Source: UBA1479 sp040221095 (GTDB lineage Bacteria; Pseudomonadota; Alphaproteobacteria; Rhodospirillales; Casp-alpha2). From it: a stretch of 64,000 nucleotides of DNA. Where the stretch lies: the NCBI GenBank assembly GCA_040221095.1, contig JAVJVP010000015.1, forward strand, positions 310,001 through 374,000, written 5' to 3'. Every line of letters starts with the position of its first letter. The first letter of the stretch is position 1. Shown one piece after another: positions 36,201 through 39,200 of the stretch. The translations under genes were made by a program, and so were the position numbers. The notes beneath the pieces are model-generated. The model was not told the origin of the DNA, made no database searches, and saw only the letters and a program-made list of their open reading frames with translations.

Positions 36201-39200
36201 CCGTCAGTGGTTTCGACCGCATCCGCGATTTCTCTCCCGGCAACGACAAGATCGAATTCGCCGAGGGCCTGCTGACCGGCACGCTGTCCTACCTGGGCGA
36301 CGAATCAGTTCCCTTCACCATCACCGGCAATGCCCAGGCCCGCTACAACAACATCTCCGGCCGCCTGGAAATCGACGTCGACGGCGACGGCAATCCCGAG
36401 ATGGAAATCCGCATCGACGGTGTTACCGCCGCCAGCCTGTCCTTGAACGATTTCCGCCTGACCACGACCGGTGACGGCACCAATAATACGATCACCGGCG
36501 GCGATGCCAGCGACCTGCTTCGCGGCCTGGGCGGGGCCGACGTTCTTGACGGCGGCAACGGCGACGACGTGCTGGTCGGCGGCGGCGGCAACGACACCCT
36601 GACCGGCGGCGCCGGATTCAACATCCTGCGCGGTGGTGCCGGCGACGACACGTTCCATGGCATCGCTTCGTCGGTCAACAATTCGGACCTCAACACCATC
36701 GACTACCGCGACGCCACGGGATCGATCACCGTCACCCTGGACACCACCTCGACCGTGACGGGCGATGCCTCCGTCGGCACCGACACCATCATCGGCGCGG
36801 ACCGCATCCTGGGCACGGAATTCAACGACATCTTCGTCGTCAACGCCGGCTGGGCCGGGTCGCAGCATCAACCCTTCGGCGGCATCCCCGGCAACTTCAA
36901 CGAAATCGTCGGCGGCGGCGGTGACGACATGATCACCGGCAACGGCGCCACCCGTCTCAGCTATCTGGGCGCCACGGACGGCGTGCGCATCGAATTCACC
37001 GGCGCCGGCATGGGCAATGCCTATTCAATCCACGCCGGGGACGCGGCGGGCGTCGGCCTCGATACCTTCAGCGGCGTCAACGGGGTGCGCGGCTCCGATT
37101 ACGACGACTGGGTCACCGGCAGCGCCAACAACGAAGAATTCCGCATGCAGGGCGGCGATGATTTCATCGACGGCGGCGGCGGCTTCGACACGGTGCGCTA
37201 TAGCGCGGGCGGCGCCGCGGTCAACCTGTCGGCCTATAATTACGCCGTCGCGGGCGCGTCCTTCGGCACCATCGCGGCGGAAACGGCGTTCGACGGCGAA
37301 GGCGGCACGGACACCCTGGTCTCCATCGAAAACGCCCGCGGCTCCGCCGATGGCGACATCCTGATCGGTTCCGACGGCAACAACGAATTGCGCGGCGACG
37401 GCGGCCAGGACACATTCCTGGGCGGGCTCGGCGCCGACACCATCCGCATGGGCAACGGCGACGGAGCCCTCGACAACGCCGTCTACCAGTCGAAGTTCGA
37501 TTCGACCCAGGCGCAGATGGACATCATCCGCGAATTCACGAACTTCGAAGACCACATCACCTTCCAGGGCATCGGTTTCGCCGACCTGATTCCCGTCGAC
37601 CTCGGCAACCAGGGCAGCGTCGGTACCGGCATCGCGACCGCGATCGCGACCGCCCCCAACCAGCTGTATTTCTTCACCGACGGCGTGGACGGCTACGTCT
37701 ACGTTAACGGCGCCGGGGTGGGCACGGATTTCGACGGCACGCTGATCCAATTGAAGGGCGTCCTGACCGCGCCCGACGCCAGTACCTTCGCCGACGACGT
37801 CCTGATCACCGAAGATTTCGGCAACCAGGCGCCCGACGTCCTCGGCGCCTCGGCGGCGGGACAGTCTCTCGTCTTCGACGGCACGGACGACTTCCTTGCG
37901 ATGTCCGATGTCGGCCTGGCCATCGGCGGCGCGTCCTTCACGGCGGAAGCCTGGATCAACACCAGCGCCGCCTCGGCCATGACGGTCCTGGAGCTGGGCA
38001 TCACCGGCACGGGCAACAGCGCGGTCCTGGAACTGGACGCCACCGGCCGTCTGGTCGGCAGCTTCACGGGTATCGGCGCGACCCCGGCGACCACGGCGGT
38101 GATCAACGACGGACAATGGCATCATGTCGCGGTCGTCTTCGACGCCACCGTCGGCACCTACGGCTCGGTCGTCCTGTTTATCGACGGACAGCCGCAGGCG
38201 GAAACCTTGACCGCCCTGCCCTCCGCGCTGGGCATCACCCAGGGCGAATTGACCGTCGGCGACACCTATGCCGGAGGCACCCCCTTCAACGGCCTGATCG
38301 ACGAGCTGCGCCTGTTCTCCACGGCGCGCACGGTCGATGAAATCGCCGCCAACTACAACGTTTCCCTGGACCCGACGGCGGAACCCAACCTGGCCGTCTA
38401 CAACACCTTCGACCTGTTCGATGACGGCGGCGCGACCGTGTTCTCGCCCAACCAGGGCACTCTTGGCGGCAATCTCGATGGCGGCGGTCTCGGCGCCGAT
38501 CCCGTTGCGGCGGTTTCGGGCGCACCGATCTACAGCGGCAAGATCGCGGTCGACACGGGCATCGCCTATACGGGCACCATCGGCGCCACCGACGCGGAAC
38601 TGGAAACCCTGTCATATCTGGTCGCCTTCGGCGGCGACCCGGGCCACGGCACCTTGTCCCTCAATCCGGCCACCGGCGACTTCACCTACACGCCGGACCT
38701 GGGCTATGCGGGCCTCGACAGTTTCAAGGTCGCGGTCGATGACGCCAGCGGCAACATCACGGTCAGAACCATCGTGGTCGACATTCAGCTTCCCGCCGAA
38801 AGCCTCACTCTGACCCTGACCGGCAGCGGCATCGCCGACGTGCTGGAAGGCGGTGCCGGGAACGACTACATCGACGGCCTGGCCGGCGCGGACGATTTGT
38901 ACGGCTTTGGCGGCGACGACACCCTGATCGGCGGCGCTGGGCAGGACACGCTGACCGGCGGCAGCGGGTCGGACCGCTTCGTAATTTTCGACGAACTCCA
39001 TTCCGACACCGGCGCGGGCAACCGCGATTTCATCACCGACTTCAATGCCGACAATGCCTCAAGCGAACGCGATTTCATCGTGCTGGAAGGAATCATCGCC
39101 GACGGTGTGGAATTTGATTACGACGTCAGCCTATTGGGCGGCGGTGATGCATCCGTCATCCGGACGGGGAACATTCTCCAATTCGACACAAACGGCGATG

